A stretch of DNA of 58,789 bases from Bacillus litorisediminis (GCF_022808645.1 NZ_JAKZKT010000028.1:1-58789); one strand, 5' to 3'. Shown: positions 17,898 through 26,737, counted from the first letter of the stretch. Numbers and translations: made by a program. The notes: generated by a model from the sequence alone, not told the origin.

Positions 17898-18458
17898 ATG
17901 AATCTATCTAAACTATTTGAAGCACAACGTCAATTAGATAATCGCATAGTAAAGGAGAAAGGTCTTGAAGGACAAGACCTTCTCCCTAAGAAAATTTTAG
18001 CTTTGCAAGTGGAGCTGGGGGAGCTGGCAAATGAACACAGAGGGTTTAAATTTTGGAGTAATGATCAGGAGCCGAGACGAATAAAAAAATCCATTGCATT
18101 TGCAAATCCGTCTGGCCCATTTGAATACGTTACTTACCCACTCCTAGAAGAATATGTAGACTGCTTACACTTCATTTTGAGTATCGGCAATGAGTATGGA
18201 TATAAAAGCGAACCCACTTTAGCAATAGTACCAGATAACGTACTCGACCAGTTAAACGACTTATTTAAGATCGTTTCATTCATGGACAATCTTTACAAAG
18301 ACATGGGATATGGATGTGGAGTGCATGATTTTTACGATGACTTGTTAGGCAACTTTATGAATCTAGGAAAATTGCTCGGCTTCACTTGGGAGCAAATCGA
18401 ACAAGCCTACTTCGACAAAAACCAAACGAACCATAGGAGACAAGAAAATGGCTACTAA
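17898..18458 (+). CDS. dut: Dimeric dUTPase
   Basis: This is a dUTP diphosphatase of the all-alpha, MazG-like dimeric family. It hydrolyses dUTP to dUMP so that uracil is kept out of phage DNA. Residues ALQVELGELANEHRGFKFW and the later LEEYVDCLHFILSIG block supply the expected Glu/Asp metal ligands (E-x2-E and E-x3-D patterns). The 186-residue length fits. AAGGAGTG lies upstream. Confidence 0.88.
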   Translation: MNLSKLFEAQRQLDNRIVKEKGLEGQDLLPKKILALQVELGELANEHRGFKFWSNDQEPRRIKKSIAFANPSGPFEYVTYPLLEEYVDCLHFILSIGNEYGYKSEPTLAIVPDNVLDQLNDLFKIVSFMDNLYKDMGYGCGVHDFYDDLLGNFMNLGKLLGFTWEQIEQAYFDKNQTNHRRQENGY

Positions 18459-18582
18459 ACTAGATCCAGTACACCGATTAGAAATCATATCCGAATTAGA
18501 AATTAAAATAGGCTATGCCTTTGAATATCTTCGTAGTTTAACAGATGAACAGTTACTAAAACTGCAAAAAGAGAGGGGATAA
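18448..18582 (+). CDS. Hypothetical phage protein (44 aa)
   Basis: A small helical frame overlapping the end of dut by 11 bases, with AGGAGACAAG upstream. The product LEIISELEIKIGYAFEYLRSL looks like a single helical hairpin. No family was recognised. Confidence 0.5.
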   Translation: MATKLDPVHRLEIISELEIKIGYAFEYLRSLTDEQLLKLQKERG

Positions 18583-18583
18583 C

Positions 18584-18865
18584 GTGGGGAAAAGTCAAAG
18601 AAATAAAGGAGCTCGCGTTGAGAGGGAAATAGCTGCCATGTTAAATGGCAAACGTGTCCCTCTTAGTGGGGCAACCTCATTCGCTAAAGGTGATGTAGAA
18701 GCACTCGGTATGAAGTTTGAAGTGAAGGCGCGGAAAGATGGATTCAAACAAATATACGGCTGGCTAGAGAAGGACGATGTAGATGCTCTAGTTATTAAAG
18801 CAGACAGGAAAGAGCCTTTAGTTGTATTGCCGATTAGTACATTTAAGGAGATGAAGGAGAAATGA
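18584..18865 (+). CDS. PD-(D/E)XK nuclease, Holliday-junction-resolvase-like
   Basis: The 93-residue protein has KGARVEREIAAML (conserved Glu), then GDVEALGMKFEVKARK, which supplies the D...ExK active-site motif of the PD-(D/E)XK fold. Size and motif spacing match phage resolvase-type nucleases (Hjc/RusA-like in function). It would process recombination or replication intermediates before packaging. It starts with GTG, preceded by AGAGGGGATAAC. Confidence 0.75.
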   Translation: MGKSQRNKGARVEREIAAMLNGKRVPLSGATSFAKGDVEALGMKFEVKARKDGFKQIYGWLEKDDVDALVIKADRKEPLVVLPISTFKEMKEK

Positions 18866-18996
18866 CAACAGTAAACATTGAACTTAGTTCCTTAATTATA
18901 ATGACGTTATCCATTGGACTATCAGCTTTTTCAGTAGGATATTCGCTATGTAATTATTATTGGGTGAAAGAGTCGAGTAAGAAGAAGGTGAAGTGA
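18862..18996 (+). CDS. Single-pass membrane microprotein (44 aa)
   Basis: One hydrophobic segment (LIIMTLSIGLSAFSVGYSL) is followed by a basic tail (KESSKKKVK). The ATG overlaps the previous stop (ATGA) and GGAGATGAAGGAG precedes it. Function is unknown. Confidence 0.55.
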   Translation: MTTVNIELSSLIIMTLSIGLSAFSVGYSLCNYYWVKESSKKKVK

Positions 18997-19484
18997 TGGA
19001 AGATAAAGTTTTCCTTGAGGAACCAGTATCAATTGAAGAACTGAAAAAGGAATTAAAAGACGAACTTCCATCAGCCGTTATCAAAGCAATCAATAAGCAT
19101 AATGACATAATCAACTCCATAAACGCATTTGAAGAAAACCTTGACGCTCTTACTCCTTTTCAAATAGCAAAACTCGAACACTATTACAACAAGGCAGAAC
19201 GTGAAGCATGGAAGATAGCTGGATACTATAAAAGCCAGTATCAATATTACTTCGGGAAAGCGAGTACAGAGCGCGGAAAATTCTATATCCATGAACGGGA
19301 AACCAACAAATGCACAGTCAATGACTCTAATTACAGAAGCAAAATACAAGAGGGAATCAACCAAGAAATATCGGGCATATATGAAGGCTACTACGTCACG
19401 TGGAAAGGGATAGCACACAGCTACAATGGGATGCAGCTAACCTACAAAGATATGATTAAGGCCATTAAAAAAGAGGACGAGTAG
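18996..19484 (+). CDS. Hypothetical phage protein (162 aa)
   Basis: It starts MEDKVFLEEPVSIEELKKEL; the middle is rich in Tyr (YYKSQYQYYFGKAS). The ATG overlaps the previous stop (TGATG) with GAAGGTGAAG upstream. No family was recognised; it lies directly before the late regulator. Confidence 0.55.
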   Translation: MEDKVFLEEPVSIEELKKELKDELPSAVIKAINKHNDIINSINAFEENLDALTPFQIAKLEHYYNKAEREAWKIAGYYKSQYQYYFGKASTERGKFYIHERETNKCTVNDSNYRSKIQEGINQEISGIYEGYYVTWKGIAHSYNGMQLTYKDMIKAIKKEDE

Positions 19485-19494
19485 GGGTGAAAAG

Positions 19495-19938
19495 ATGTTA
19501 GATACGTTCATTCATTACAATGATTTGCGTTTAGAAATGGAAGTAGTCAAAGAACAAATCTATTTCACCGAGAAAGAACTTGAATATTGGTTCGGGATTA
19601 GAATGCACGATAAAGAATTAGAAGGCATTCCATTAGGAGCTATAGGCGTTCACAAGTTTGGAGTGCCGGCAGCCTTAGAACAAGCGGAAAAGAAAATAAA
19701 TGCGATTAACAAACTTAGAGACCGACTAGAGAAACTGGAAACTGAAGAAGGCAAGATAAGAGAGTTATTGAGTCGTTTTAAAGGACTTGAATACAAAATA
19801 GCATACATGAAATATGTGGAGAGAAAAACGCTAAGAGAAATCGCAGAGGAATTATGTTACAGCTACGACTATATAAGAGAGGTTCACAGCAGGATGAAAA
19901 CCCACAACGAACCCACAGACAGTATTGCAATTTCATAA
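19495..19938 (+). CDS. ArpU/RinA-like late transcription regulator
   Basis: The 147-residue protein has a long coiled coil in the middle and a C-terminal sigma-70 region 4-like helix-turn-helix (YMKYVERKTLREIAEELCYSYDYIREVHSRM, about 105-135). Proteins of this type (ArpU, RinA) stand at the end of the early region of Firmicute phages and switch on packaging and lysis genes. The position just before the terminase block fits. GGGGTGAAAG precedes the ATG. Confidence 0.8.
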   Translation: MLDTFIHYNDLRLEMEVVKEQIYFTEKELEYWFGIRMHDKELEGIPLGAIGVHKFGVPAALEQAEKKINAINKLRDRLEKLETEEGKIRELLSRFKGLEYKIAYMKYVERKTLREIAEELCYSYDYIREVHSRMKTHNEPTDSIAIS

Positions 19939-19980
19939 TACTATGGTATTAGGCAAAACTTTCATTCCCCCCTTTTTGAG

Positions 19981-20008
19981 AAGGCGGTATCCAATCGGGT
20001 ATCGCCTT
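19981..20008 (+). terminator. Hairpin after the late regulator gene
   Basis: AAGGCGGTA (19981-19989) pairs with TATCGCCTT (20000-20008), a 9-bp stem with one G-U pair. Only a weak T-rich stretch follows, so it may be a leaky terminator or a processing site just before the tRNA. Confidence 0.45.
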
Positions 20009-20018
20009 ATTGTATCGA

Positions 20019-20091
20019 ATGGGCGCATGTTCCAAGGTGGCGAAACGGTCTCCAAAACCGATTGTGATAGGTTCGATTCCTATCGCCCGTG
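20019..20091 (+). tRNA. tRNA-Trp (CCA)-like gene
   Basis: The 3' half is tRNA-like in full: anticodon stem-loop ACGGT-CTCCAAA-ACCGA with anticodon CCA at 20052-20054, a 5-base variable loop, T-arm ATAGG-TTCGATT-CCTAT, and acceptor CGCCCGT plus discriminator G. The 5' acceptor ATGGGCG pairs with it over seven bases (one G-U). The D-arm is irregular: only TTC/GAA pairs around a CAAGGTGGC loop. The outer anticodon-stem pair is A-A. No CCA end is encoded. Total length is 73. It could be functional, degenerate, or a tRNA mimic. Confidence 0.62.
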
Positions 20092-20182
20092 TTATTTCCG
20101 AAACGCTCACTTACTTATAGGCCTATGTGCCACTACTGTCCTTGTAGGGGTAAGTGTCAAGGAAAGCGGATTAGGGAAGGAA

Positions 20183-20215
20183 GGCGGCACTATGATTACA
20201 TGGTGTCGTCTTTTT
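20183..20215 (+). terminator. Intrinsic terminator at the early/late boundary
   Basis: GGCGGCAC (20183-20190) pairs with GTGTCGTC (20203-20210), including two G-U pairs, and TTTTT follows. It ends the early/tRNA transcript before the late genes. The 20092-20273 stretch otherwise has no gene. TTGTTA at 20219 with TAAACA 17 bases later is a poor promoter candidate for late genes. Confidence 0.65.
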
Positions 20216-20273
20216 ACATTGTTAATTCGCCAAAATTGAGATAAACACAATCAGGAACATATTCAAATTAAAC

Positions 20274-21383
20274 GTGGGTGAACTCTCCTATACAAGCGCA
20301 AGTGATGGGTGGGGCGCAGGAGAATATAAGGACGGTGAGAGAGTGGAAAAACACCATATTTGGACGGATGCAGAAGATCGGCGGCTCATTGAATTAAGAA
20401 AATGTGGTCTATCTCAAGAGAGTACCGCTGAACGACTGACGGAGGAATTTGGGTTAAGGTTCACTCGGAATGCCGTCAAAAATCGTGAAGCAAGAATAGA
20501 TAAAAACGAACATGAACGAACAGGAGGAAACCTATTTCCTGATTACTTATACGAACTAGATGAAGATGTTGTGTCTTGGCCAGAACTATTAAAGAGCCGA
20601 CAAAAGATATATGACCACTTCAAAGGACAAAAAGTATACATTGACTCATACAGTGACTTACATAGTCCTTTAATCGATTTTAGGGCTATCGAACAGATAT
20701 TAAAGGACAACGAAGAAGTACATAAATTTTATAGAAACGTAGGATATAAGATTGTAGCTGTTATAAATGGGGATTTATACGATTTCCCTCAACTAAGTAA
20801 ATTTGAAAAAGGAAGCCAGCGCATCAACCTGGAGAAAGAAGTAACAGTAGCAGACGAACTATTAAAGGTTCTATCCAGCAAATACGATGATGTGGTGGTT
20901 ATCTTAGGAAATCACTGTGTGCGCTTATTTAAGTGGGTACAGAAAGCGGCTGAGAGAGTGCCAGAGATACTGGAATACTTTGAAAAAAGATTAGATCCTT
21001 TAATTGCTGCAAAAGAGAAGTATAAAAACTTGCATTATCACAAACATAACAAGATTCAGATAGGTAAAACCATTTTCACGCATCCATTTGGGTATAATCA
21101 ACCCATATTACGGACAGTAGAGAATGAAATGATAAAGATACTCTCTCACAGAGACAGATATCCGAATCCCGACGTTCAAGCGGTCATAATGGGACACACT
21201 CACCAATTAGGTCATTTTTGGCTGAATGACGTATTAATAGCAGAACAAGGTCACCTTACATTACGACCTAACTACAACATGGAGAATGAGCCTAAGAGGG
21301 ATTGGAAACGTGGTTATATGGTTGTGGTGATGGATGAACAAGGGAATGTGAATCAGAAACAATCAAGGACGGTGCCAGTATGA
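20274..21383 (+). CDS. Calcineurin-like phosphoesterase with N-terminal Myb/SANT-like HTH
   Basis: Residues about 29-72 (IWTDAEDRRLIELRKCGLSQESTAERL...RNAVKNREARI) form a SANT/homeodomain-like DNA-binding unit. Residues about 95-345 carry metallophosphoesterase motifs: DSYSDLHSP, NGDLYDF, GNHCVR and GHTHQLG. It lies just before terS, so a role at packaging or in DNA-end processing is possible but unproven. Start assignment is uncertain: GTG 20274 is used here; a GTG at 20342 would still keep the HTH. Confidence 0.8.
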   Translation: MGELSYTSASDGWGAGEYKDGERVEKHHIWTDAEDRRLIELRKCGLSQESTAERLTEEFGLRFTRNAVKNREARIDKNEHERTGGNLFPDYLYELDEDVVSWPELLKSRQKIYDHFKGQKVYIDSYSDLHSPLIDFRAIEQILKDNEEVHKFYRNVGYKIVAVINGDLYDFPQLSKFEKGSQRINLEKEVTVADELLKVLSSKYDDVVVILGNHCVRLFKWVQKAAERVPEILEYFEKRLDPLIAAKEKYKNLHYHKHNKIQIGKTIFTHPFGYNQPILRTVENEMIKILSHRDRYPNPDVQAVIMGHTHQLGHFWLNDVLIAEQGHLTLRPNYNMENEPKRDWKRGYMVVVMDEQGNVNQKQSRTVPV

Positions 21384-21475
21384 TAGCAACAATCGGAAAT
21401 ATTACGGTAATGGGAACTCCTGAGGAAATAGAACGGTACAGGGAAATCGTTGAAGCTAAAAAAGAGAGGGAATAA
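21380..21475 (+). CDS. Hypothetical microprotein (31 aa)
   Basis: The ATG overlaps the stop of the phosphoesterase gene (ATGA). The product MIATIGNITVMGTPEEIERY... has a beta-hairpin plus helix appearance. No family was recognised. Confidence 0.4.
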   Translation: MIATIGNITVMGTPEEIERYREIVEAKKERE

Positions 21476-21584
21476 TCCTTTTCTAAATACAGCAGACGGA
21501 GTACCCGAACATGTGAAGAATTACGGGAAGAATGATACGGCATATATCAAAACAACCGAATCGAAAACACAGGTATGGTTCTAG
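21450..21584 (+). CDS. Possible small protein (44 aa), TTG start
   Basis: An open frame overlapping the previous microprotein encodes KKRGNNPFLNTADGVPEHVK..., a composition that looks protein-like, and ends at 21584 just before the AGGAGG of terS. There is no convincing ribosome binding site, so this is tentative. Confidence 0.25.
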   Translation: MKLKKRGNNPFLNTADGVPEHVKNYGKNDTAYIKTTESKTQVWF

Positions 21585-21602
21585 GAGGTAAGGTGAAATG
21601 AC

Positions 21603-22070
21603 ATGAGTAGACCATTAAAGTTCGAGAGTGTAGAAGAACTTCAGGAGAGAATACAAAACTACTTTGATTACTGTGATAACAATAAAGAAGTAGCGATTAC
21701 AAAGGATGGCGATTTGGTCGAAGTGCCGAATCCGAAACCTTATACGATATCGGGATTAGCTTATTATCTCGGAACGACAAGACGGACTTTGCTGGATTAT
21801 GAGGCTAGAGGTGACGAGTTTTCTCACACGATACGCGCGGCTAAGGCAAAAATCGAGATGTTTGTCGAAGAAAGCTTATGGAAACCCAAGATAGCTAGTG
21901 GCGTTATCTTTAACTTGAAAAACAACTTTGGCTGGATAGATAAATCAGAATTACAGCAAAGTGGCGAAACCACCCACAACATCAAAACAGATAAGGATCT
22001 AAGTAATCTCACAGTCGAGGAGTTGAAACAACTTGAAAACATCCTCAATAAGACTTCCGACACTGAATGA
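21603..22070 (+). CDS. terS: Terminase small subunit
   Basis: The 155-residue protein begins MSRPLKFESVEELQERIQNYFDYCDNNK, with a helix-turn-helix around YTISGLAYYLGTTRRTLLDYE and a C-terminal segment GVIFNLKNNFGW. This is the layout of small terminase subunits that recognise the packaging site. It overlaps terL by 38 bases. A ribosome binding site AGGAGGTAAGGTG lies upstream. Confidence 0.88.
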   Translation: MSRPLKFESVEELQERIQNYFDYCDNNKEVAITKDGDLVEVPNPKPYTISGLAYYLGTTRRTLLDYEARGDEFSHTIRAAKAKIEMFVEESLWKPKIASGVIFNLKNNFGWIDKSELQQSGETTHNIKTDKDLSNLTVEELKQLENILNKTSDTE

Positions 22071-23535
22071 GGTTAGAAAAGCATTAGCTAAGAAAAACTA
22101 TGCGGATTATGTCTCTTATTCTCATGAGGGCAGATATAAACATGCGAGACACACAGAATTTATCTGCGACATTATCCAAAAAGCCATAGATAAAAAGAAA
22201 TTAATGCGTGAGGGTAAGGTACGAACCGAGAACCAATACATTGCTTTAAATATGCCCCCACGACATTCTAAATCCATGACCATTACGGAAACTCTACCAA
22301 GCTATTATTTAGGACATTTCCCTGAAGATAGAGTGATAGAGATTTCCTATAATGATACATTCGCTCGTAAATTTGGGAAAAAGAACAAAGAGAAGGTTAG
22401 ACAGTTTGGTAAAGAGTTATTCGATATCGAAGTATCAAAAGATAGTAGCGCAGCCGATGAATGGAATCTGGATAACAACATAGGCGGTATGATTAGCCGC
22501 GGGGTTTTATCAGGGATTACCGGTCAAGGTGCAGACTTAATGATAATTGATGACCCTATCAAGAACCGAGAAGAAGCAGAAAGTGAAACCATGCGTGATA
22601 AAGTATGGGATGAATGGATAGACTCATTCTCCACGCGGTTACACCCTGGGGCGATTGTCATTCTCATTCTTACCCGATGGCATGAAGATGATCTACAAGG
22701 AAGGTTACTCAATCCTGAATACGGGCAGCCGCTAAGCTGGCAAGTATATAACTTCCCTTTAAAAGCAGAGGAAAACGACATACTAGGCAGAGAAGTGGGC
22801 GAACCATTATGGCCGGAACGATACGGATATGAGTTTATCATAGAAAGGGAACGGTATCCTTCTTCCTTTAACTCACTTTATCAAGGTAGACCAACAAGCC
22901 AAGAAGGGAACTTAATTAAACGGAATTGGTGGCAGTATTATGATGTACTTCCGCACATACAGAAGAAGATCCTTTCAGTTGATGCGACTTTCAAAGATGA
23001 AGATGACAGCGACTATGTAGCCATTCAAGTTTGGGGTAAAACAGGAGCTAATATGTATCTGATTGATAACATGAAAGCTCGTTTAAACTTTCCGGCTACT
23101 CTGCAAGCAATACGGAATATGTTAGCTAAACATAAAGGTATTTCTGCTAAGTATGTAGAGGATAAAGCTAATGGTCCAGCTATTATATCTATGTTGAACC
23201 GAGAGATAGGCGGATTTATTAAAGTAAATCCACAAGGTGGAAAAGTAGCAAGAGTAAATGCTGTTTCTCCTTATATCGAATCAGGAAATGTGTTCTTACC
23301 AAGACATGCAGAATGGGTGCATGATTTTGTTGAAGAATGCGCGAGCTTCCCTAAAGGAAAGAATGATGACCAGGTTGACGCTATGTCACAGGCTTTAAAT
23401 AGATTTATTTACTATTATGCAGAGATACCAATGAAATCTGATCCAGACAATCCAACTCCTGCTGAACGTCACGCAAAAGCAGTAAGACAAATGACCGGCG
23501 GTAAACCAAATGTTAATGCCTTTACAAAATGGTAG
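22033..23535 (+). CDS. terL: Terminase large subunit
   Basis: This is the ATP-driven packaging motor and headful or site-specific nuclease. It has an N-terminal ATPase with a variant Walker A, NMPPRHSKSM (about residues 73-82), and Walker B LMIIDDP. The C-terminal RNase H-like nuclease shows SVDATFKDEDDSDYVAI and KNDDQVDAMSQAL. At 500 residues it is full-length. The start is read as TTG 22033 after GAGGAGTTG, within terS. The PPRHSKS form occurs in P22-like and related terminases. Confidence 0.94.
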   Translation: MKTSSIRLPTLNEVRKALAKKNYADYVSYSHEGRYKHARHTEFICDIIQKAIDKKKLMREGKVRTENQYIALNMPPRHSKSMTITETLPSYYLGHFPEDRVIEISYNDTFARKFGKKNKEKVRQFGKELFDIEVSKDSSAADEWNLDNNIGGMISRGVLSGITGQGADLMIIDDPIKNREEAESETMRDKVWDEWIDSFSTRLHPGAIVILILTRWHEDDLQGRLLNPEYGQPLSWQVYNFPLKAEENDILGREVGEPLWPERYGYEFIIERERYPSSFNSLYQGRPTSQEGNLIKRNWWQYYDVLPHIQKKILSVDATFKDEDDSDYVAIQVWGKTGANMYLIDNMKARLNFPATLQAIRNMLAKHKGISAKYVEDKANGPAIISMLNREIGGFIKVNPQGGKVARVNAVSPYIESGNVFLPRHAEWVHDFVEECASFPKGKNDDQVDAMSQALNRFIYYYAEIPMKSDPDNPTPAERHAKAVRQMTGGKPNVNAFTKW

Positions 23536-23543
23536 GTGAGAAT

Positions 23544-23762
23544 ATGGAATACCTATTAGGACTACTAACCCCAGTAGTCTTATTTTTATGTGGATATATC
23601 GGGTATTCGTTAGGTAATAAACAGAAGCCAAAGAAACCCAAACATGAGGACCAACAAAGAAAAGTAGAACACATGGAGAAAATGCACAATGATTTTGTGA
23701 AAATGATGAACTACAACGAAAGCATAGCCCTCCAACGGAAGAAGGTGAGACATAATGAGTGA
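23544..23762 (+). CDS. Small membrane-anchored phage protein (72 aa)
   Basis: One N-terminal hydrophobic segment (YLLGLLTPVVLFLCGYIGYSLG) is followed by a charged helix. It lies between terL and the portal gene and overlaps the latter by 8 bases. The ATG at 23544 follows TAGGTGAGAAT. Function is unknown. Confidence 0.6.
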   Translation: MEYLLGLLTPVVLFLCGYIGYSLGNKQKPKKPKHEDQQRKVEHMEKMHNDFVKMMNYNESIALQRKKVRHNE

Positions 23763-25509
23763 GTATACAAAGGATTGGTGGTTATACCAACGTGGGATTC
23801 AATATAACAACCGATTAGAACCAAGTTACTATGACACAGTAGACGCAAACTTAGCCTTCTTTGAAGGGAACCAATGGAGAAACTTAGAAGTAGAGGATAT
23901 GCCGAAGCCAGTGTTTAATATCATCAAACGAATTATCTCCTTCCAAGTAGCTTCTCTTACATCATCTAAAGTCAAGATTAACTTTGAACCCTTGTTAAAT
24001 TCAGAGAACCCAGAAAATCCGATTTCACCTAGTAAAATAGCAAACGCCCAGGTGCAGAACTTATTAGAGAAGTTTAAGTTTGATTTCAAAATTAAAGATT
24101 CTCTATTCGATGCGGCCATAACAGGTGATGCCTGCGCGCACTTTTATTTTGATGTGAATAAGAAACCGTATGGATCTCTTTCTGATGCAGAAGGCGAAAT
24201 CTGTATGGAGTTAGTTGACGGAACGAATGTATTTTTTGGTAACGCCAATAACCCGAGAACAGAAGGGCAGCCGTATATCATTATTAGCGGTCGTGATATG
24301 GTTGAGAATTTACGCCAAGAAGCGAAACGTTATGCCAAGCAGAGTAAAGAAAAAACCAACCCGGATGAAATAACAGAGGATTACAACTACGAGTATCAAG
24401 CCGGGGATGCCGGACAAATAGAAGTAGATGCCGATGATTATGGGAAGGCTCTTTATATCATTGTGTACCGTAAGAAAAAGGTAAAGCGCACTGTAAAAGA
24501 TGAATTAGGCAACCCAATGCTTGATGAACAAGGAAACGAAGTCAAAGAAGAAGTAGAAACCATTGTCGCATCTAAAAGCATAGAAAATACCTACATCTAC
24601 AAGGACGTAGACACTGGGCTTTCCCATTACCCGGTCGCATGGATGAACTGGGAAAAGCAAAAGAACCAATATCACGGCCGTGCATTATGCACAGGTATCT
24701 TACCAAATCAAATATTCATAAACCGCATGTTTGCTATGGTCATGTATCACTTAATGATGACCGCCTTCCCGAAAGCTGTATATAACGCAGATATGCTCGA
24801 TGTGTGGAATAACGAAATAGGGGCGGCGATAGCGGTAAGTGGGATAGGACCACATGAAAACATTAAAAACATTGCCGGTTACTTAGAGCCTGGGAATATG
24901 TCGAATCAGATTATCGAAGCAATTGAATTGGCTATGGAATATACCAAAGAAACATTAGGGGTATCCGATGCCGCGCTCGGGCAAGTAGATCCAAAGAATA
25001 CATCAGCCATTATTGCAGTGCAGAAGTCGAGTGCTATCCCATTAGAAAATCCGAAGTCTAATCTTTACGAGTGGATAGAGGATATTGGAAAAATCTTATT
25101 CGACATGATGGGAACCTATTACGGATTACGCCCACTCACAATCGATATTGAAGGCGAAAAGCAAGTTGTTGAGTTTGATTTTAGCCAGTTTAAGAATTTG
25201 TGGTTCGATGTACGGGCGGATGTAGGGGAATCTTCTTACTGGTCTGAAGTGGCTGCTATTCAAACGCTAGATAGCTTACTAATGAATCAACATTTAGATA
25301 TTATTGACTACTTAGAACGCGTACCGCCTGAATACATTCCGCAGAAAGAACAATTAATTGCCAAAATTAAGGAACGAATGGAGCAGGCAAATGATCCGAT
25401 GAACTTAGTTTCACAACTACCACCAGAGGAACAACAGGCATTTATGAACGCGCCGCCAGAATTACAACAACAAATATTAGCACAGATCCAAACACCGCAG
25501 CCTATGTAG
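23755..25509 (+). CDS. Portal protein, P22-like
   Basis: The 584-residue protein starts with YDTVDANLAFFEGNQWRNL and KPVFNIIKRIISFQVASLTSSKVKINFEPL, features of P22-type portals. It forms the dodecameric gate for DNA at one capsid vertex and the attachment point for the tail. The C-terminal region is Gln/Pro-rich. A P22-like portal is one reason to infer a short-tailed virion. Confidence 0.9.
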   Translation: MSEYTKDWWLYQRGIQYNNRLEPSYYDTVDANLAFFEGNQWRNLEVEDMPKPVFNIIKRIISFQVASLTSSKVKINFEPLLNSENPENPISPSKIANAQVQNLLEKFKFDFKIKDSLFDAAITGDACAHFYFDVNKKPYGSLSDAEGEICMELVDGTNVFFGNANNPRTEGQPYIIISGRDMVENLRQEAKRYAKQSKEKTNPDEITEDYNYEYQAGDAGQIEVDADDYGKALYIIVYRKKKVKRTVKDELGNPMLDEQGNEVKEEVETIVASKSIENTYIYKDVDTGLSHYPVAWMNWEKQKNQYHGRALCTGILPNQIFINRMFAMVMYHLMMTAFPKAVYNADMLDVWNNEIGAAIAVSGIGPHENIKNIAGYLEPGNMSNQIIEAIELAMEYTKETLGVSDAALGQVDPKNTSAIIAVQKSSAIPLENPKSNLYEWIEDIGKILFDMMGTYYGLRPLTIDIEGEKQVVEFDFSQFKNLWFDVRADVGESSYWSEVAAIQTLDSLLMNQHLDIIDYLERVPPEYIPQKEQLIAKIKERMEQANDPMNLVSQLPPEEQQAFMNAPPELQQQILAQIQTPQPM

Positions 25510-25532
25510 GTGTTTTTATTATGGAGGAATAT

Positions 25533-25862
25533 ATGACGTTATTAATCTTTTTATTTGCTCACTTGTTAGCGGATTATCCATTACAAGGAGAGTTCCTAGC
25601 TACAATGAAGGGCAAAAATGTAATTGCTTTATTTTCTCATGCAGGTATTTGGACTGGATGTATTGCTTTAACAGGTCATCTGTTAGGTTTTGACGTTGGT
25701 TACATTGATATAGCTTCACTATTTATTGTTCATACGGTAGCAGATTATTTAAAAGTAGCTAACAAACTTTGGTATAAGAAATTAGATTCACTAAAGGGCG
25801 GATTGCTATGCGACCAATTAATTCATGTAGGACAAATATTATTATTTATGCTACTGGGCTAG
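25533..25862 (+). CDS. DUF3307 membrane protein
   Basis: A 109-residue protein, LLIFLFAHLLADYPLQGEFLATMKGKN..., with three or four membrane segments and the DUF3307 motif. It is not a usual virion protein and sits between portal and scaffold with a terminator overlapping its stop. It may be a moron gene acting on the host membrane. The ATG at 25533 was chosen for its spacing from GGAGG. Confidence 0.78.
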   Translation: MTLLIFLFAHLLADYPLQGEFLATMKGKNVIALFSHAGIWTGCIALTGHLLGFDVGYIDIASLFIVHTVADYLKVANKLWYKKLDSLKGGLLCDQLIHVGQILLFMLLG

Positions 25863-25885
25863 GAATGAGAGTTTCCTAGCCTTTT
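25857..25885 (+). terminator. Intrinsic terminator overlapping the DUF3307 stop
   Basis: GGCTAGGAA (25857-25865) pairs perfectly with TTCCTAGCC (25873-25881), followed by TTTT. It lies inside the late operon, before scaffold and capsid. Confidence 0.75.
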
Positions 25886-25924
25886 AAAATTATCGCCCTA
25901 CCATAGGCGAAGGAGGATTTACAA

Positions 25925-26737
25925 ATGGAACTAAATGAACAGTTCAATGCCAACCATAGCACTGAACAAGAAGATGTAATTTTACCTGACGATTTCGGTC
26001 AAGAGGAAGTCGCAGAGACACAAATAAAAGAATCGGCCGAAGAAGTCGAAGTGGAGGAAACCGAAGCCCCACCACAAGCGGAGGAACAACCGACACAGGA
26101 AGAAATTCAAGCACTTAAACTCAAAGTCAAGTATAACAGCCAAGAATTAGAGCTAGACGAAGAAAAGGCGCGTGAATTGGCTCAAAAAGGTCTTAATTAT
26201 GAAAAGGCGGTTGAACGGGCGAAACAAGAAGCCCGCGATCAATGGGTAGCCGAGCAAGGGTTTACCTGGAATGGGAAACCGATAACCACAGAAGCCGAAT
26301 ATAAGCAGGCTTTAATGGAACAAGAACTCATGCAGAAATACCAAAATCAGAACTTGCCGGAAGATGTAGTGAAAGAGCTCATTGAAAACCGTAAGTTCCG
26401 TGAACAGTACGAAGCAGATCGTAAAGCAAAAGAACAACAAGAAAAGTCAAATGCAGAGTTTCAAGATTTCTTTGCTTATTTCCGTGAACTAAATGGCCGC
26501 GATTTTGACAGCGCAAAGGATAAAGTACCCCAAGAGGTATGGGACCTTAATCAAAAGGGTGTGCCGTTGAAATTCGCTTACATGCAACATCATACGAACC
26601 AATTACAAAACCAATTAAAAGTATTAAAACAGAATCAAGAAAACGCTCAAAGAGCACCTATTCAAGGAGTGACCCAACACGGCAGCCAAGAAATAGCCGC
26701 GGAAGATGACTTCTTGAAAGGATTTAATTCAATTTAA
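25925..26737 (+). CDS. Capsid scaffolding protein
   Basis: A 270-residue, highly acidic, helical protein (long EEVAETQIKESAEEVEVEETEAPP stretch near the N-terminus, coiled-coil centre) located directly before the major capsid gene. These are hallmarks of scaffold proteins. GAAGGAGG precedes the ATG. The assignment rests on composition and position. Confidence 0.85.
   Translation: MELNEQFNANHSTEQEDVILPDDFGQEEVAETQIKESAEEVEVEETEAPPQAEEQPTQEEIQALKLKVKYNSQELELDEEKARELAQKGLNYEKAVERAKQEARDQWVAEQGFTWNGKPITTEAEYKQALMEQELMQKYQNQNLPEDVVKELIENRKFREQYEADRKAKEQQEKSNAEFQDFFAYFRELNGRDFDSAKDKVPQEVWDLNQKGVPLKFAYMQHHTNQLQNQLKVLKQNQENAQRAPIQGVTQHGSQEIAAEDDFLKGFNSI

Noticed and set aside
20092-20273. Search for a cos or pac site before the terminase genes
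   Set aside because: Only a TCCTTG/CAAGGA inverted repeat and a terminator were found. Nothing identifies a packaging site.
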